Source of the DNA: Burkholderiaceae bacterium
GTDB lineage: Bacteria > Pseudomonadota > Gammaproteobacteria > Burkholderiales > Burkholderiaceae_E
Assembly: GCA_023954045.1 (NCBI GenBank)
Contig: JAMLIR010000014.1
Span: forward strand, 59,315-123,314
Length of the DNA stretch: 64,000 bases
Reading direction: 5' to 3'
Made by a program: the position numbers and the translations under genes
The notes under the pieces: generated by a model
Told to the model about the DNA's origin: nothing
The model's input: the letters and a program-made list of their open reading frames with translations, nothing else
The model's database searches: none
Shown here: piece after piece, positions 9,695 to 19,867 of the stretch
How the letters are laid out: each line of letters starts with the position of its first letter
How positions within the stretch are numbered: the stretch's first letter is position 1

Positions 9695-11407
9695 TCAGCG
9701 CTTCGCGCCGGCGTTGCGGATGGCGTCGAGCGTCGCGTTGGGCGTGATGGCCTGCGGGTCGACCTTCAGGTGGATGACGGCGGGGCGGTGGCGGGTGCGG
9801 GCGTGCTCGAGGGCGGCGCGCATGGCGGGTTCGAACTGGGCGGTGCGTTCGACGCGCGCGCCGAAGCCGCCGAAAGCCTCGCCGTACTTCGCGAAGTCGG
9901 GGTTCGCCAGCTCGGTGCCCAGCACCCGCGTCGGATACTCGCGTTCCTGGTGCATGCGGATGGTGCCGTACATGCCGTTGTCGAAGACGATGACCACCAG
10001 GCCGGCGGCGTACTGGGCGGCGGTGGCCAGCTCCTGGCCGTTCATCAGGAAGTCGCCGTCGCCGGCGAAGCACACGACGGTGCGCTCGGGGTGCGAGATC
10101 GCGGCGGCGACCGCGGCGGGCACCCCGTAGCCCATCGAGCCCGAGGTCGTCGAGAGCAGCGTGCGCAGCCCCGCATAGGGCCAGAAGCGGTTGGCCCAGG
10201 TCGCGAAGTTGCCCGCGCCGTTGGTGAGGATCGCGTCGGCCGGCAGCAGCCGCTTGAGCGTCTGCACCAGCTCCCACAGGTCCAGCGCCGGCGCGGCGGC
10301 GCCCGAGTAGATCGCCGGGCGGCCCTGCCAGGCCTCGTACTCGGCGCGCGCCTGCGCGAGCGAGCCTGTCCAGGCCGAAGCGTCGACGCTCACGCCGCGC
10401 AGCGCGGCGGCGAACTCGGGCATGCCCGAGGCGATCATCAGGTCGGCCTGGTAGACGCGGCCGAGCTCCTCGATGCCGGCGTGAACGTGCACCAGCGCCT
10501 GCTTCGGGCGCGGCGCCTCGAGCAGCGTGTAGCCCGAGGTGGTCATCTCGCCCAGCCGCGGGCCGATCGCCAGCACCAGGTCGGCCTGCCGCAGGCGCTC
10601 GGCCAGCCTCGGGTTCACCCCGATGCCCACGTCTCCGACGTAGTTCGGGTGGCGGTTGTCGAACAGGTCCTGGTAGCGAAACGCGCAGGCCACCGGCAGC
10701 CGGTTGGCCTCGGCGAAGACGCGCAGGTCCTCGCAGGCGCGCGGCGTCCAGCCGGTGCCGCCCAGCATCACGAACGGGCGCTCGGCGCGCGCGAGCATCG
10801 CCGCGAGCTGCTCGATCTGCGCCGCCCCGGGGCTGGCGCGCACCGGGCGGTGGCACGCCGCGTCGGCCACCGCGGCCTGCTGCACCAGCACGTCCTCGGG
10901 CAGCGCCAGCACCACCGGGCCCATGCGCCCGCTGGTGGCGACCTGGAAGGCGCGCGCGACGTACTCGGGGATCCGGTCGGCGCGGTCGATCTGGGCGACC
11001 CACTTGGTCATCTGCCCGAACATCCTCCGGTAGTCGACCTCCTGGAAGGCCTCGCGGTCCAGGAAATCGGTGCCCACCTGCCCGACGAACACCACCATCG
11101 GCACCGAGTCCTGGAACGCCGCGTGCACGCCGATCGACGCGTTCGACGCCCCGGGCCCGCGGGTGACCATCACCGCCCCGGGCCGGCCGGTGAGCTTGGC
11201 CCAGGCGTCGGCCATGAACGCCGCGCCGCCTTCCTGGCGGCAGATCACGAAGCGGATGCGCTCGCGGTGCCGGTGCAGTCCGTCGAGCACCGCCAGGTAG
11301 CTCTCGCCCGGCACCCCGAACACCGTGTCCACCCCCTGGATCGCCAGCGCATCGGCCAGGATCTGGCCGCCGGGCCGCGCGGCCGGCGCAGAGGTCGAGA
11401 GGTTCAA
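9695..11407 (-). CDS. Thiamine-pyrophosphate-binding enzyme, acetolactate-synthase-like
   Basis: 570 residues with the three-domain layout of the acetolactate synthase / oxo-acid decarboxylase family: TPP pyrimidine domain (about 13-180), central domain (about 205-335) and PP domain (about 390-545). The catalytic Glu lies in CRQEGGAAFMADAW, and the metal-binding motif begins FAGDGDFLMNGQEL and ends DNGMYG. No regulatory small subunit (ilvN) is nearby, so a valine-pathway role is doubtful; relatives act on various 2-oxo acids. The start is a TTG with a strong AGGAG six bases upstream (11414-11418). A far longer open frame on this strand runs past the start but is coding noise. Confidence 0.85.
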   Translation of the reverse strand: MNLSTSAPAARPGGQILADALAIQGVDTVFGVPGESYLAVLDGLHRHRERIRFVICRQEGGAAFMADAWAKLTGRPGAVMVTRGPGASNASIGVHAAFQDSVPMVVFVGQVGTDFLDREAFQEVDYRRMFGQMTKWVAQIDRADRIPEYVARAFQVATSGRMGPVVLALPEDVLVQQAAVADAACHRPVRASPGAAQIEQLAAMLARAERPFVMLGGTGWTPRACEDLRVFAEANRLPVACAFRYQDLFDNRHPNYVGDVGIGVNPRLAERLRQADLVLAIGPRLGEMTTSGYTLLEAPRPKQALVHVHAGIEELGRVYQADLMIASGMPEFAAALRGVSVDASAWTGSLAQARAEYEAWQGRPAIYSGAAAPALDLWELVQTLKRLLPADAILTNGAGNFATWANRFWPYAGLRTLLSTTSGSMGYGVPAAVAAAISHPERTVVCFAGDGDFLMNGQELATAAQYAAGLVVIVFDNGMYGTIRMHQEREYPTRVLGTELANPDFAKYGEAFGGFGARVERTAQFEPAMRAALEHARTRHRPAVIHLKVDPQAITPNATLDAIRNAGAKR

Positions 11408-11498
11408 GTCGATCTCCTTCGTCGAATCCGCGGATTCTAGACGCGGCGGCCCCGCGGGGGCCGCGCGCCGCTGCGGCGGAGCGCTGCGCGCTTCGGGC

Positions 11499-11504
11499 GA
11501 TAAT
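11499..11504 (+). promoter_or_regulatory. Probable -10 element of ribD promoter
   Basis: GATAAT eight bases before the ribD ATG. If used, the transcript would begin at or within a couple of bases of the start codon, giving an almost leaderless mRNA. No good -35 is visible. Confidence 0.45.
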
Positions 11505-11512
11505 GCCGGTCG

Positions 11513-12613
11513 ATGTTCACCCCGGCCGATCACGATTTCATGCAGCGGGCGCTGCGGCTCGCCGAGCTCGGGCTCGTCACCGCCACCCCGAACCCGCGCG
11601 TCGGTTGCGTGGTGGTGCGCGACAACGTCATCGTCGGCGAGGGCTGGCACCGGCGCGCCGGCGAGCCGCACGCCGAGGTCCTTGCGCTGGCGCAGGCGGG
11701 CGAGCGCGCACGCGGAGCCACCGCCTACGTCACGCTCGAGCCCTGCAATCATCACGGCCGCACGCCGCCCTGCGTCGACGCGCTGATCGAGGCCAGGGTC
11801 GGTCGCGTGGTCGCCGCGATGGAGGACCCGAACCCCGCAGTGAACGGCGAGGGGCTCGAGCGGCTGCGCGCCGCCGGCATCGACGTGCGCTGCGGGCTGC
11901 TGCAGCAGGAAGCGCGCGAGCTGAACATCGGCTTCGTGTCGCGGATGGTACGCAGCCGGCCGTGGGTGCGGCTCAAGGTCGCCACGAGCCTCGACGGCCG
12001 TACCGCGCTGCCCGACGGGCGCAGCCAGTGGATCACCGGCGAGGCCGCTCGCGCCGACGGGCACGCGTGGCGCGCCCGCGCCTGCGCGATCCTCACCGGC
12101 ATCGGGACGGTGAAGGACGACAACCCGCAGCTCACCGTCCGTCACGTCCAGACGTCGCGGCAGCCGCTGCGCGTGCTGGTCGATTCGCGCTTCGAGGTGA
12201 ATCCCGCCGCGCGGATCCTCGAGGGCGGCAGCACGCTGGTGGCGTGCGCGGTCGCCGCGGCGGACCGCGTCGCCAAGACCGCGGCGCTCGAGGAGCTCGG
12301 CTGCGAGGTGATCACGCTGGCCGACGCCCGCGGCAAGGTCGACCTGCCCGCGCTGCTGCGCGAGCTCGCGCGCCGCGGCGTGAACGAGCTGCACGTCGAG
12401 GCCGGCTATCGCTTGAACGGATCGCTGCTGCGCGAGGACTGCGTCGACGAGCTGCTGGTCTACATGGCGCCGACGCTGCTCGGCAACTCGATGGGGCTGG
12501 CCGACCTGGCGCCTCCGCAGGCGCTGGAAGAGCGCCTCGTGCTGCACTGGCAGTCGGTCGATCGCGTCGGCGACGACCTGCGGCTGCTCGCCCGGCTTCC
12601 CGAAAGGACCTGA
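11513..12613 (+). CDS. ribD: Bifunctional riboflavin deaminase/reductase RibD
   Basis: 366 residues. The N-terminal zinc deaminase domain (about 1-145) has the ligands in PHAEVLAL and LEPCNHHGRTPPC. The C-terminal NADPH reductase domain starts near RPWVRLKVATSLDGRTALPDG. Together they carry out the second and third steps after GTP ring opening. The gene opens the riboflavin block and is followed three bases after its stop by riboflavin synthase. Confidence 0.96.
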   Translation: MFTPADHDFMQRALRLAELGLVTATPNPRVGCVVVRDNVIVGEGWHRRAGEPHAEVLALAQAGERARGATAYVTLEPCNHHGRTPPCVDALIEARVGRVVAAMEDPNPAVNGEGLERLRAAGIDVRCGLLQQEARELNIGFVSRMVRSRPWVRLKVATSLDGRTALPDGRSQWITGEAARADGHAWRARACAILTGIGTVKDDNPQLTVRHVQTSRQPLRVLVDSRFEVNPAARILEGGSTLVACAVAAADRVAKTAALEELGCEVITLADARGKVDLPALLRELARRGVNELHVEAGYRLNGSLLREDCVDELLVYMAPTLLGNSMGLADLAPPQALEERLVLHWQSVDRVGDDLRLLARLPERT

Positions 12614-12616
12614 ATC

Positions 12617-13246
12617 ATGTTCACCGGAATCGTCGCGACAGTAGGTCGGATCGAGCGCGTCGAGCCGCTCGGCGCGGATGCGGGCGTGCGCCTGACGATC
12701 GATTCGGGCGGGCTCGACCTCTCGGACGTCTCGCCCGGCGATTCGATCGCGATCCAGGGCGCCTGCATGACCGCGACCGCGATCGACGGCAGCCGCTTCG
12801 TCGTCGAGGTGTCGAAGGAGAGCCTGTCGAAGACCAGCGGGCTCGACCGGCCCGGCGCGGTCAACCTCGAGAAGGCGATGCGGCTCGACGACCGCATCGG
12901 CGGGCACCTGGTGTCGGGCCACGTCGACGGGCTGGGCCGGGTCGCCTCGTTCGAGCCGGTGGGCGAGTCGTGGCGCCTGGTGCTGCGCGCGCCGGCCGGG
13001 CTCGCGAAGTACTTCGCCTACAAGGGCTCGGTCACGGTCAACGGCGTGAGCCTGACCGTGAACCGGGTCGCCGACGTCGCCGAGGGCGTCGAGTTCGAGA
13101 TCAACCTGATCCCGCACACGATCGCGGTCACGACGCTGAAGTCGCTGAGAGCGGGCGACCGGGTCAACCTGGAAGTCGACCTGATCGCGCGCTACGTCGA
13201 GCGCATGCTCGGCGCGCCCGGGCCGGGCGGCGCTCCCGCGGGCTGA
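12617..13246 (+). CDS. ribE: Riboflavin synthase alpha subunit
   Basis: 209 residues, two tandem lumazine-binding barrels. The first begins with the family signature MFTGIVATVG, and the second contains GGHLVSGHVDGLG (near residue 95). The enzyme dismutates two 6,7-dimethyl-8-ribityllumazine molecules into riboflavin and a pyrimidine. It lies directly after ribD, probably translationally coupled. Nomenclature varies (ribC in Escherichia coli, ribE elsewhere). Confidence 0.95.
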   Translation: MFTGIVATVGRIERVEPLGADAGVRLTIDSGGLDLSDVSPGDSIAIQGACMTATAIDGSRFVVEVSKESLSKTSGLDRPGAVNLEKAMRLDDRIGGHLVSGHVDGLGRVASFEPVGESWRLVLRAPAGLAKYFAYKGSVTVNGVSLTVNRVADVAEGVEFEINLIPHTIAVTTLKSLRAGDRVNLEVDLIARYVERMLGAPGPGGAPAG

Positions 13247-13251
13247 GCGCG

Positions 13252-13743
13252 CTACAGCCCGGTCGTGTTGGCGCTGATCGCCACGGTCGCGCCGGCCGCC
13301 AGTTCGTCGAGCAGCGCGCGCGCCTCGGCCACGGCCTCTTCGTCGAAGTCGACGAAGGTCAGCGCGCTGTCGTGGTGCGGGCGACGCAGCACCACCCGGT
13401 CGTCGGCCAGCACGAATCCGCGCGGGTAGTTGCGCGCCGATTCCTCGCTGCGCAGCACGCGCAGCCGCGGCCAGTTCCGGCGCAGCAGCGCGACGAGGCG
13501 CGGGCAGCGACTCTCGACGAACGAGGCGTCGTGCAGGACGAGCTCGACCGTGGCGTCGCGGCTGCGCGCGAGCAGCGCCTCGATCGCGTCGGCGAAAGCC
13601 TTGCGCTCGAACCCGTAGAACTCGCCGCGGTCGTCGGCGATGCGCAGCGAGCGCTGCACGCGCGACGCGATGCCGTCGAACGCGGTCAGCGCCTCGCTGC
13701 GCGTTTCGATCCGGCGATAGCTCTGCAGGTCGAGCGGGTCCAT
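13252..13743 (-). CDS. Conserved hypothetical protein (possibly DUF7931-like) inside riboflavin cluster
   Basis: 163 residues with no signal peptide or membrane segment. It has alternating helix and strand segments (FYGFERKAFADAIEALL, ATVELVLHDASFVESRCPRL, LRVLRSEESARNY, RGFVLADDRVVLRRPHHDSA). The shape resembles the phospholipase-D-like DUF7931 proteins I recall beside ribB in Burkholderiales, but no HKD motif is visible. The ATG at 13743 is chosen because a longer frame would overlap the divergent ribB start. It converges on ribE with a 5-base gap. Function unknown. Confidence 0.7.
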   Translation of the reverse strand: MDPLDLQSYRRIETRSEALTAFDGIASRVQRSLRIADDRGEFYGFERKAFADAIEALLARSRDATVELVLHDASFVESRCPRLVALLRRNWPRLRVLRSEESARNYPRGFVLADDRVVLRRPHHDSALTFVDFDEEAVAEARALLDELAAGATVAISANTTGL

Positions 13744-13814
13744 CGTCCGGGAAGTATCGCAGCGACCCGGCGGGACCGGGCCGCCGTCCGGCGGCGACGG
13801 CTGTCCGCGCAGCG

Positions 13815-13820
13815 TAAAAT
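13815..13820 (+). promoter_or_regulatory. Probable -10 element of the ribB-GCHII-like gene
   Basis: TAAAAT six bases before the ATG at 13827, in an 83-base gap between divergent genes. The spacing implies a leaderless or nearly leaderless transcript. The gap is too short for an FMN riboswitch. Confidence 0.45.
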
Positions 13821-13826
13821 GCGGGC

Positions 13827-14945
13827 ATGACACTCGCCAGCACGCCCGAAATCATCGCCGAGCTCGCTGCCGGCCGGATGGTCATCCTGGTCGACGAGGA
13901 AGACCGCGAGAACGAGGGCGACCTGGTGCTCGCCGCCGACTTCGTCACCCCGGAGGCGGTCAACTTCATGGCGCGCTACGGCCGCGGCCTGATCTGCCTG
14001 ACGCTGACCGAGGAGCGCTGCCGCCAGCTCGCGCTGCCGCTGATGGTGACGAGCAACGGCACGCGCCACGGCACCAATTTCACCGTTTCGATCGAGGCCG
14101 CCGAGGGCGTCTCGACCGGGATCTCGGCCGCCGATCGCGCGCGCACCGTGCAGGCCGCGGTTGCGCGCCACGCCCAGCCGTCCGACATCGTCCAGCCCGG
14201 GCACATCTTCCCGCTGATGGCGCAACGCGGCGGCGTGCTGATGCGTGCCGGCCACACCGAGGCGGGCTGCGACCTGGCACGGCTCGCGGGCCTGACGCCG
14301 GCGGCGGTGATCTGCGAGATCCTGAAGGACGACGGGACGATGGCGCGGCTTCCCGACCTGGTCGAGTTCGGGGCCCGGCACGAGCTCAAGATCGGCGCGA
14401 TCGCCGACCTGATCCAGTATCGCAGCGCCCACGAGAGCCTGATCGAGCGGCTCTCCGAGCGTCCCGTCGAGACCCGCTGGGGCCGGTTCCGGATGGTCGT
14501 CTATCGCGACACCGCCGCGGGCTCGCCGCACCTGGCGCTGGTTCACGGCGACATCGATCCGGGGCGCGAGACGCTGGTGCGCGTGCACGAGCCGCTTTCG
14601 GTGATGGACCTGATCGAGGTCGATGCCAGGACGCACTCGTGGCCGCTCGAGCGCGCGCTGTCGGCGATCGCGTCGGAATCCTGCGGCGTTGCGGTGCTGC
14701 TGAACTGCGCGCAGCATGCCGACGCGCTGTTCGCGCAGCTCGAGCAGGCCGGCGACCACGACGCCCAGGCGAGCGTGCGCCGGCGCACCGGCAAGATGGA
14801 CCTTCGCACCTATGGCATCGGGGCGCAGATCCTCAAGGACCTGGGTGTCGGGCGCATGCGGCTGCTGTCGCAACCCCGCAAGATGCCCAGCATGACCGGC
14901 TTCGACCTCGAAGTCGCCGGCTTCGAGCCGGGCAACCAGGAGTAA
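13827..14945 (+). CDS. ribBA: DHBP synthase fused to a degenerate GTP cyclohydrolase II domain (RibBX type)
   Basis: 372 residues. The N-terminal 3,4-dihydroxy-2-butanone-4-phosphate synthase domain (about 1-200) is intact, with the metal and substrate motifs VDEEDRENEGDLVLAADF, RHGTNFTVS and GHTEAGCDLARLAG. The C-terminal part aligns with GTP cyclohydrolase II, ending RTYGIGAQILKDLGV...LLSQPRK. However, the stretch that should carry the zinc cysteines (RVHSEC...LRCDCG in active enzymes) reads RVHEPLSVMDLIEV and has none. The gene therefore probably supplies only DHBP synthase activity; a separate ribA should exist elsewhere. Confidence 0.93.
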   Translation: MTLASTPEIIAELAAGRMVILVDEEDRENEGDLVLAADFVTPEAVNFMARYGRGLICLTLTEERCRQLALPLMVTSNGTRHGTNFTVSIEAAEGVSTGISAADRARTVQAAVARHAQPSDIVQPGHIFPLMAQRGGVLMRAGHTEAGCDLARLAGLTPAAVICEILKDDGTMARLPDLVEFGARHELKIGAIADLIQYRSAHESLIERLSERPVETRWGRFRMVVYRDTAAGSPHLALVHGDIDPGRETLVRVHEPLSVMDLIEVDARTHSWPLERALSAIASESCGVAVLLNCAQHADALFAQLEQAGDHDAQASVRRRTGKMDLRTYGIGAQILKDLGVGRMRLLSQPRKMPSMTGFDLEVAGFEPGNQE

Positions 14946-14948
14946 GCG

Positions 14949-15556
<608 letters not shown>

Positions 15557-15557
<1 letters not shown>

Positions 15558-16018
15558 TGTCCGAGCCCGGCAAGGCGCGGGGCACCCCGCCCAAGAGCGC
15601 CCGGCGCCGCGCGCGCGAGCTCGCACTGCAGGGCCTGTACCAGTGGCTGATGTCGCGCGAGGACGCCTGCGCGATCCAGGCGCACCTGACCGACACCCCG
15701 GGGTTCGGGAAGGCCGACCTCGGCCACTTCGAGGCGCTGCTGCACGGCGTGATCGCCGCGGCCGACGAACTCGACGCGCTGATCGCGCCGAACCTGGACC
15801 GGAAGGTCGGCGAGCTGAGCCCGGTCGAGCACGGCGTGCTGCTGCTCGGCGCTTTCGAGCTGCTGCGCATGCCCGAGATCCCGTACCGCGTCGTCATCAA
15901 CGAGGCGGTCGAGCTCGCGAAGACCTACGGCGGGACCGACGGCTACAAGTACGTCAACGGCGTGCTCGATCGCGTCGCAGGGCGCGTTCGCCCGCACGAG
16001 GCTGCGGCTCGCGGCTGA
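15557..16018 (+). CDS. nusB: Transcription antitermination factor NusB
   Basis: 153 residues, all-helical. The N-terminus has the RNA-binding basic stretch ([19 protein letters not shown]) and the C-terminal half the conserved [30 protein letters not shown]. NusB with NusE binds boxA RNA in rRNA operons. The ATG overlaps the ribH stop (TGATG). The ribH-nusB-thiL order is widely conserved in proteobacteria. Confidence 0.96.
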
Positions 16019-16046
16019 GCGCGGCGCCCCCCGCAGGCCTCGTGAC

Positions 16047-17003
16047 ATGCCGCTCGGCGAATTCGAACTGATCGCGCGGTTCTTCGATCGCGGTCCGGCG
16101 CGCGACGCGATCCTCGGCGTCGGCGACGACTGCGCGCTGCTCGCGCCGCCCGAGCCGCACAGCGTGACCGCGGTATCGACCGACATGCTGCTGGTCGGAC
16201 GGCACTTCCTCGCCGACGACGATCCGGTGTCGGTGGGGCACAAGGCGCTGGCGGTGAACCTGTCCGACCTCGCTGCGATGGGCGCGCGCCCGCGCGCGTT
16301 CACGCTGGCGCTGGCGCTGCCGCAGGTCGACGAAGGCTGGCTCGCGGGCTTCTGCAGCGGACTGTTCGCGATCGCCGATCGACACGGGTGCGAGCTGGTC
16401 GGCGGCGACACCACGCGCGGCCCGCTGACGATCTGCATCACGGTCTTCGGCGACGTCCCGCCCGAGGCGGCGCTGCGGCGCGACGGCGCGCAGCCCGACG
16501 ACGACCTCTGGGTGTCGGGCACGCTCGGCGCGGCGGCGCTGGCGGTGCACGCGATCGGGGAAGGGCGGCCGCTTGCCGCCGGCGATCCGGCCCGGCTGCG
16601 GCTGGACCGTCCGGAGCCCCGCGTGGCACTCGGCCTGTCGTTGCGCTACGTCGCGCGGGCCGCGATCGACCTGTCCGACGGATTGCTCGGCGACCTCGGG
16701 CACGTGCTGGATCGCTCGCGCGTCGGCGCCGAAGTCGACTGGCCGGCGGTGCCGGTCGATCCGGCCCTCGACGGGCTTCCCGACGCGCTGCGCCTGCGCC
16801 TCGCGCTGGCCGGCGGCGACGACTACGAACTGCTGTTCAGCGCCGCGCCCGAGAACCGCGGGGCGATCGAGGCGATCGGGCGTCGCCTCGGTTTGCCGCT
16901 GGCGCGGATCGGCCGGATCGTGGCCGGCGAGGGGCTGCGGGTTCGCGACGCGCGCGGCCGCCCGCTGGCCGTCGAAGGGCATGGCTTCGACCACTTCGCC
17001 TGA
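16047..17003 (+). CDS. thiL: Thiamine-monophosphate kinase
   Basis: 318 residues. ThiL phosphorylates thiamine phosphate to thiamine diphosphate. It shows the AIR-synthase-like fold motifs: GVGDDCALL for metal and ATP, DMLLVGRHF, GHKALAVNLSDLAAMGARP, a second metal site GGDTTRGPL, and DLSDGLLGDLGHVL. It follows nusB after 28 bases; its last 23 bases overlap the proposed pgpA start. Confidence 0.96.
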   Translation: MPLGEFELIARFFDRGPARDAILGVGDDCALLAPPEPHSVTAVSTDMLLVGRHFLADDDPVSVGHKALAVNLSDLAAMGARPRAFTLALALPQVDEGWLAGFCSGLFAIADRHGCELVGGDTTRGPLTICITVFGDVPPEAALRRDGAQPDDDLWVSGTLGAAALAVHAIGEGRPLAAGDPARLRLDRPEPRVALGLSLRYVARAAIDLSDGLLGDLGHVLDRSRVGAEVDWPAVPVDPALDGLPDALRLRLALAGGDDYELLFSAAPENRGAIEAIGRRLGLPLARIGRIVAGEGLRVRDARGRPLAVEGHGFDHFA

Positions 17004-17490
17004 GCGCGCGCCGGCGCCGGTGCGCCCCGACTCGCGCTTCATGCGCCAGCGCCTGTCGCGACTGCTCGCGCTGGGCTTCGGCAGCGGCCTGTCGCCCCGG
17101 GCGCCGGGCACCGTCGGCACGCTCTGGGCCTGGCTCGCGTTCGTCGTGCTCGACCGCTGGCTCGAACCGGCGGCGTGGGCGGCGGTGCTCGTCGTTGGCG
17201 CGGCGGTGGGGATCTGGGCCTGCGGCAAGACCGCCCGCGACCTCGGCGTCGCCGACCACGGCTCGATCGTCTGGGACGAGATCGTGGCGTTCTGGCTGGT
17301 GCTGCTGTTCGTGCCGGCGGGGTTCGCCGCGCAGTTCGCCGCGTTCCTCGTCTTCCGGTTCTTCGACATCGTCAAGCCGCCGCCGATCCGGTACTTCGAC
17401 GCGACGCTCGAAGGCGGCTTCGGCGTGATGTTCGACGACCTGCTTGCGGCGCTCTACACGCTGCTGCTGTTCGCGCTCTGGTACCGCTGA
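16981..17490 (+). CDS. pgpA: Phosphatidylglycerophosphatase A
   Basis: 169 residues, an integral inner-membrane phosphatase that makes phosphatidylglycerol. Conserved elements are [19 protein letters not shown] near the N-terminus, [12 protein letters not shown], and [12 protein letters not shown] with the acidic residues of the active site. At least three hydrophobic segments follow. The ATG at 16981 gives an N-terminal extension like other betaproteobacterial PgpA and overlaps thiL; the ATG at 17041 would give 149 residues and is the alternative. Confidence 0.92.
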   Translation: MASTTSPERAPAPVRPDSRFMRQRLSRLLALGFGSGLSPRAPGTVGTLWAWLAFVVLDRWLEPAAWAAVLVVGAAVGIWACGKTARDLGVADHGSIVWDEIVAFWLVLLFVPAGFAAQFAAFLVFRFFDIVKPPPIRYFDATLEGGFGVMFDDLLAALYTLLLFALWYR

Positions 17491-17563
17491 CCGCGCCCGC
17501 AGCCATGTGTACGATTGCGGCCGATGGGTTCGCCAAGCGGTTCGCGCGAGAGGGACGCACGCC

Positions 17564-18112
17564 ATGACGCCGGATGAAGCCGATCGCCTGCCCGAAGTGG
17601 TCGACGCCGCGCTCGCGCTCGGACGCGCGCTGCGCGCCTGCGGCTGGATGATCGCCACCGCCGAGTCCTGCACCGGCGGCGCGATCGCGCGGGCGCTCAC
17701 CGAAGTCGGCGGCGCGAGCGCCTGGTTCGAGCGCGGTTTCGTCACCTACAGCGACCAGGCGAAGATCGACCTGCTCGGCGTGTCCGCCGAGACGCTGGCC
17801 GCGACCGGCGCGGTCAGCGAGGCGGTCGCCGCGCAGATGGCCGACGGGGCGCTCAACCGGAGCCGCGCGCAGATCGCGCTGTCGGTCACCGGCATCGCCG
17901 GTCCCGGTGGCGCGACGCCCGGCAAGCCGGTGGGCACGGTCTGCTTCGGGTGGGCGGCGATCGACGCCGCCCCGGTGACCGAAACGGCGCACTTCGCGGG
18001 CGACCGCGCTGCGGTGCGTCGTGCCGCGGCGCTGCACGCACTGCGCGGCGCGCGCCGGCTGCTGGCCGAGCGGACGGGCGTCGAAGACGGTGGGCTTAAG
18101 ACCAACAGCTGA
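17564..18112 (+). CDS. pncC: Nicotinamide-nucleotide amidohydrolase (PncC, CinA C-terminal domain)
   Basis: 182 residues, only the CinA C-terminal domain. PncC deamidates NMN to nicotinate mononucleotide in NAD recycling. Signatures are [20 protein letters not shown] (nucleophile Ser), [16 protein letters not shown] and [20 protein letters not shown]. The gene precedes recA, as in many proteobacteria. Its TGA stop lies inside the recA LexA box, so the two genes are tightly packed but recA has its own promoter. Confidence 0.93.
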   Translation: MTPDEADRLPEVVDAALALGRALRACGWMIATAESCTGGAIARALTEVGGASAWFERGFVTYSDQAKIDLLGVSAETLAATGAVSEAVAAQMADGALNRSRAQIALSVTGIAGPGGATPGKPVGTVCFGWAAIDAAPVTETAHFAGDRAAVRRAAALHALRGARRLLAERTGVEDGGLKTNS

Positions 18113-18124
18113 TTGTTTATACAG
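18109..18124 (+). promoter_or_regulatory. LexA (SOS) box of recA
   Basis: CTG-N10-CAG palindrome, CTGATTGTTTATACAG, matching the LexA consensus with AT-rich centre and an intact TATACAG half. It overlaps the pncC stop codon and covers the proposed recA -35 hexamer, the arrangement expected for repression of recA by LexA. Confidence 0.85.
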
Positions 18125-18141
18125 TATTCCTGTGCCATAAT
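18113..18141 (+). promoter_or_regulatory. recA sigma-70 promoter
   Basis: TTGTTT at 18113-18118 and CATAAT at 18136-18141 with a 17-base spacer. The -35 lies inside the LexA box. Transcription would begin about 30 bases before the recA ATG. Confidence 0.7.
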
Positions 18142-18177
18142 CCGGACCACTATCCCTGCCACCGGACAAGGCCAGCC

Positions 18178-19236
<1,059 letters not shown>

Positions 19237-19301
19237 ACTCGTCGCGCGAGGGGGCACGCAGCGGCCCCCGCGACGCCGGTGCGGCGCGCCCCCGGGCCGC
19301 C

Positions 19302-19742
19302 GTGTCGCTGAAGGCGCGCGCGTTGCAGTTGCTCGCCCGGCGCGAGCACAGCCGCGCCGAGCTGGCGCGAAAACTCGCGCCACATTCCGAGAGCGTCGAG
19401 CACCTCGAGTCCGTGCTCGACGAACTCGTCGCGGCACGACTGCTCTCCAACGAGCGCTTCGCCGAATCGCTGGTCCATCGACGCGCCGAGCGTTACGGCA
19501 CGGCGACGATCCGCCAGGAGATGCGCGCCCACGGGCTCGACCAAGCCTTGGTCCAGGCACATGCGGCGGCGCTCGAGCGCACCGAGCTCGAGCGTGCTCG
19601 CGCCGTGTGGCAGCGCCGCTTCGGGGCGCTGCCCGAATCGCTGGCCGAGCGCGCGCGCCAGACCCGCTTCCTGCTCGCTCGCGGCTTCCCGGCCGGGATC
19701 GTGCGCCGCGTGCTCGGCCCGGTCCGCGACGACGAGGGCTGA
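19302..19742 (+). CDS. recX: Regulatory protein RecX
   Basis: 146 residues of three-helix repeats ([19 protein letters not shown], then [20 protein letters not shown], then [15 protein letters not shown]). RecX caps RecA filaments and inhibits RecA. GTG at 19302 is the only standard start that leaves the first repeat intact; the frame is open upstream to a CTG overlapping the recA stop, so a slightly longer product cannot be excluded. Cotranscription with recA is likely. Confidence 0.9.
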   Translation: MSLKARALQLLARREHSRAELARKLAPHSESVEHLESVLDELVAARLLSNERFAESLVHRRAERYGTATIRQEMRAHGLDQALVQAHAAALERTELERARAVWQRRFGALPESLAERARQTRFLLARGFPAGIVRRVLGPVRDDEG

Positions 19743-19867
19743 ACCGGTCCGGACTCCCGGAATTTCGCGTTGCCGCATTGCAGCATCGCGGCAGGGGCAC
19801 ATGCTAAACTCCACGGCTTTCCGCCCGTGGCCGCGTTGGCCGGACTCGCCGAGCCCATCCCGCAAGA

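Noticed and set aside
13744-13826. FMN riboswitch before the RibBX-type gene
   Set aside because: Only 83 bases lie between the divergent starts and no FMN aptamer core is visible; a -10 element sits six bases from the ATG.
11408-13969. Upstream extension of the TPP enzyme frame on the minus strand
   Set aside because: The frame stays open through ribD and ribE, but the family N-terminus and a strong ribosome site place the start at the TTG at 11407.
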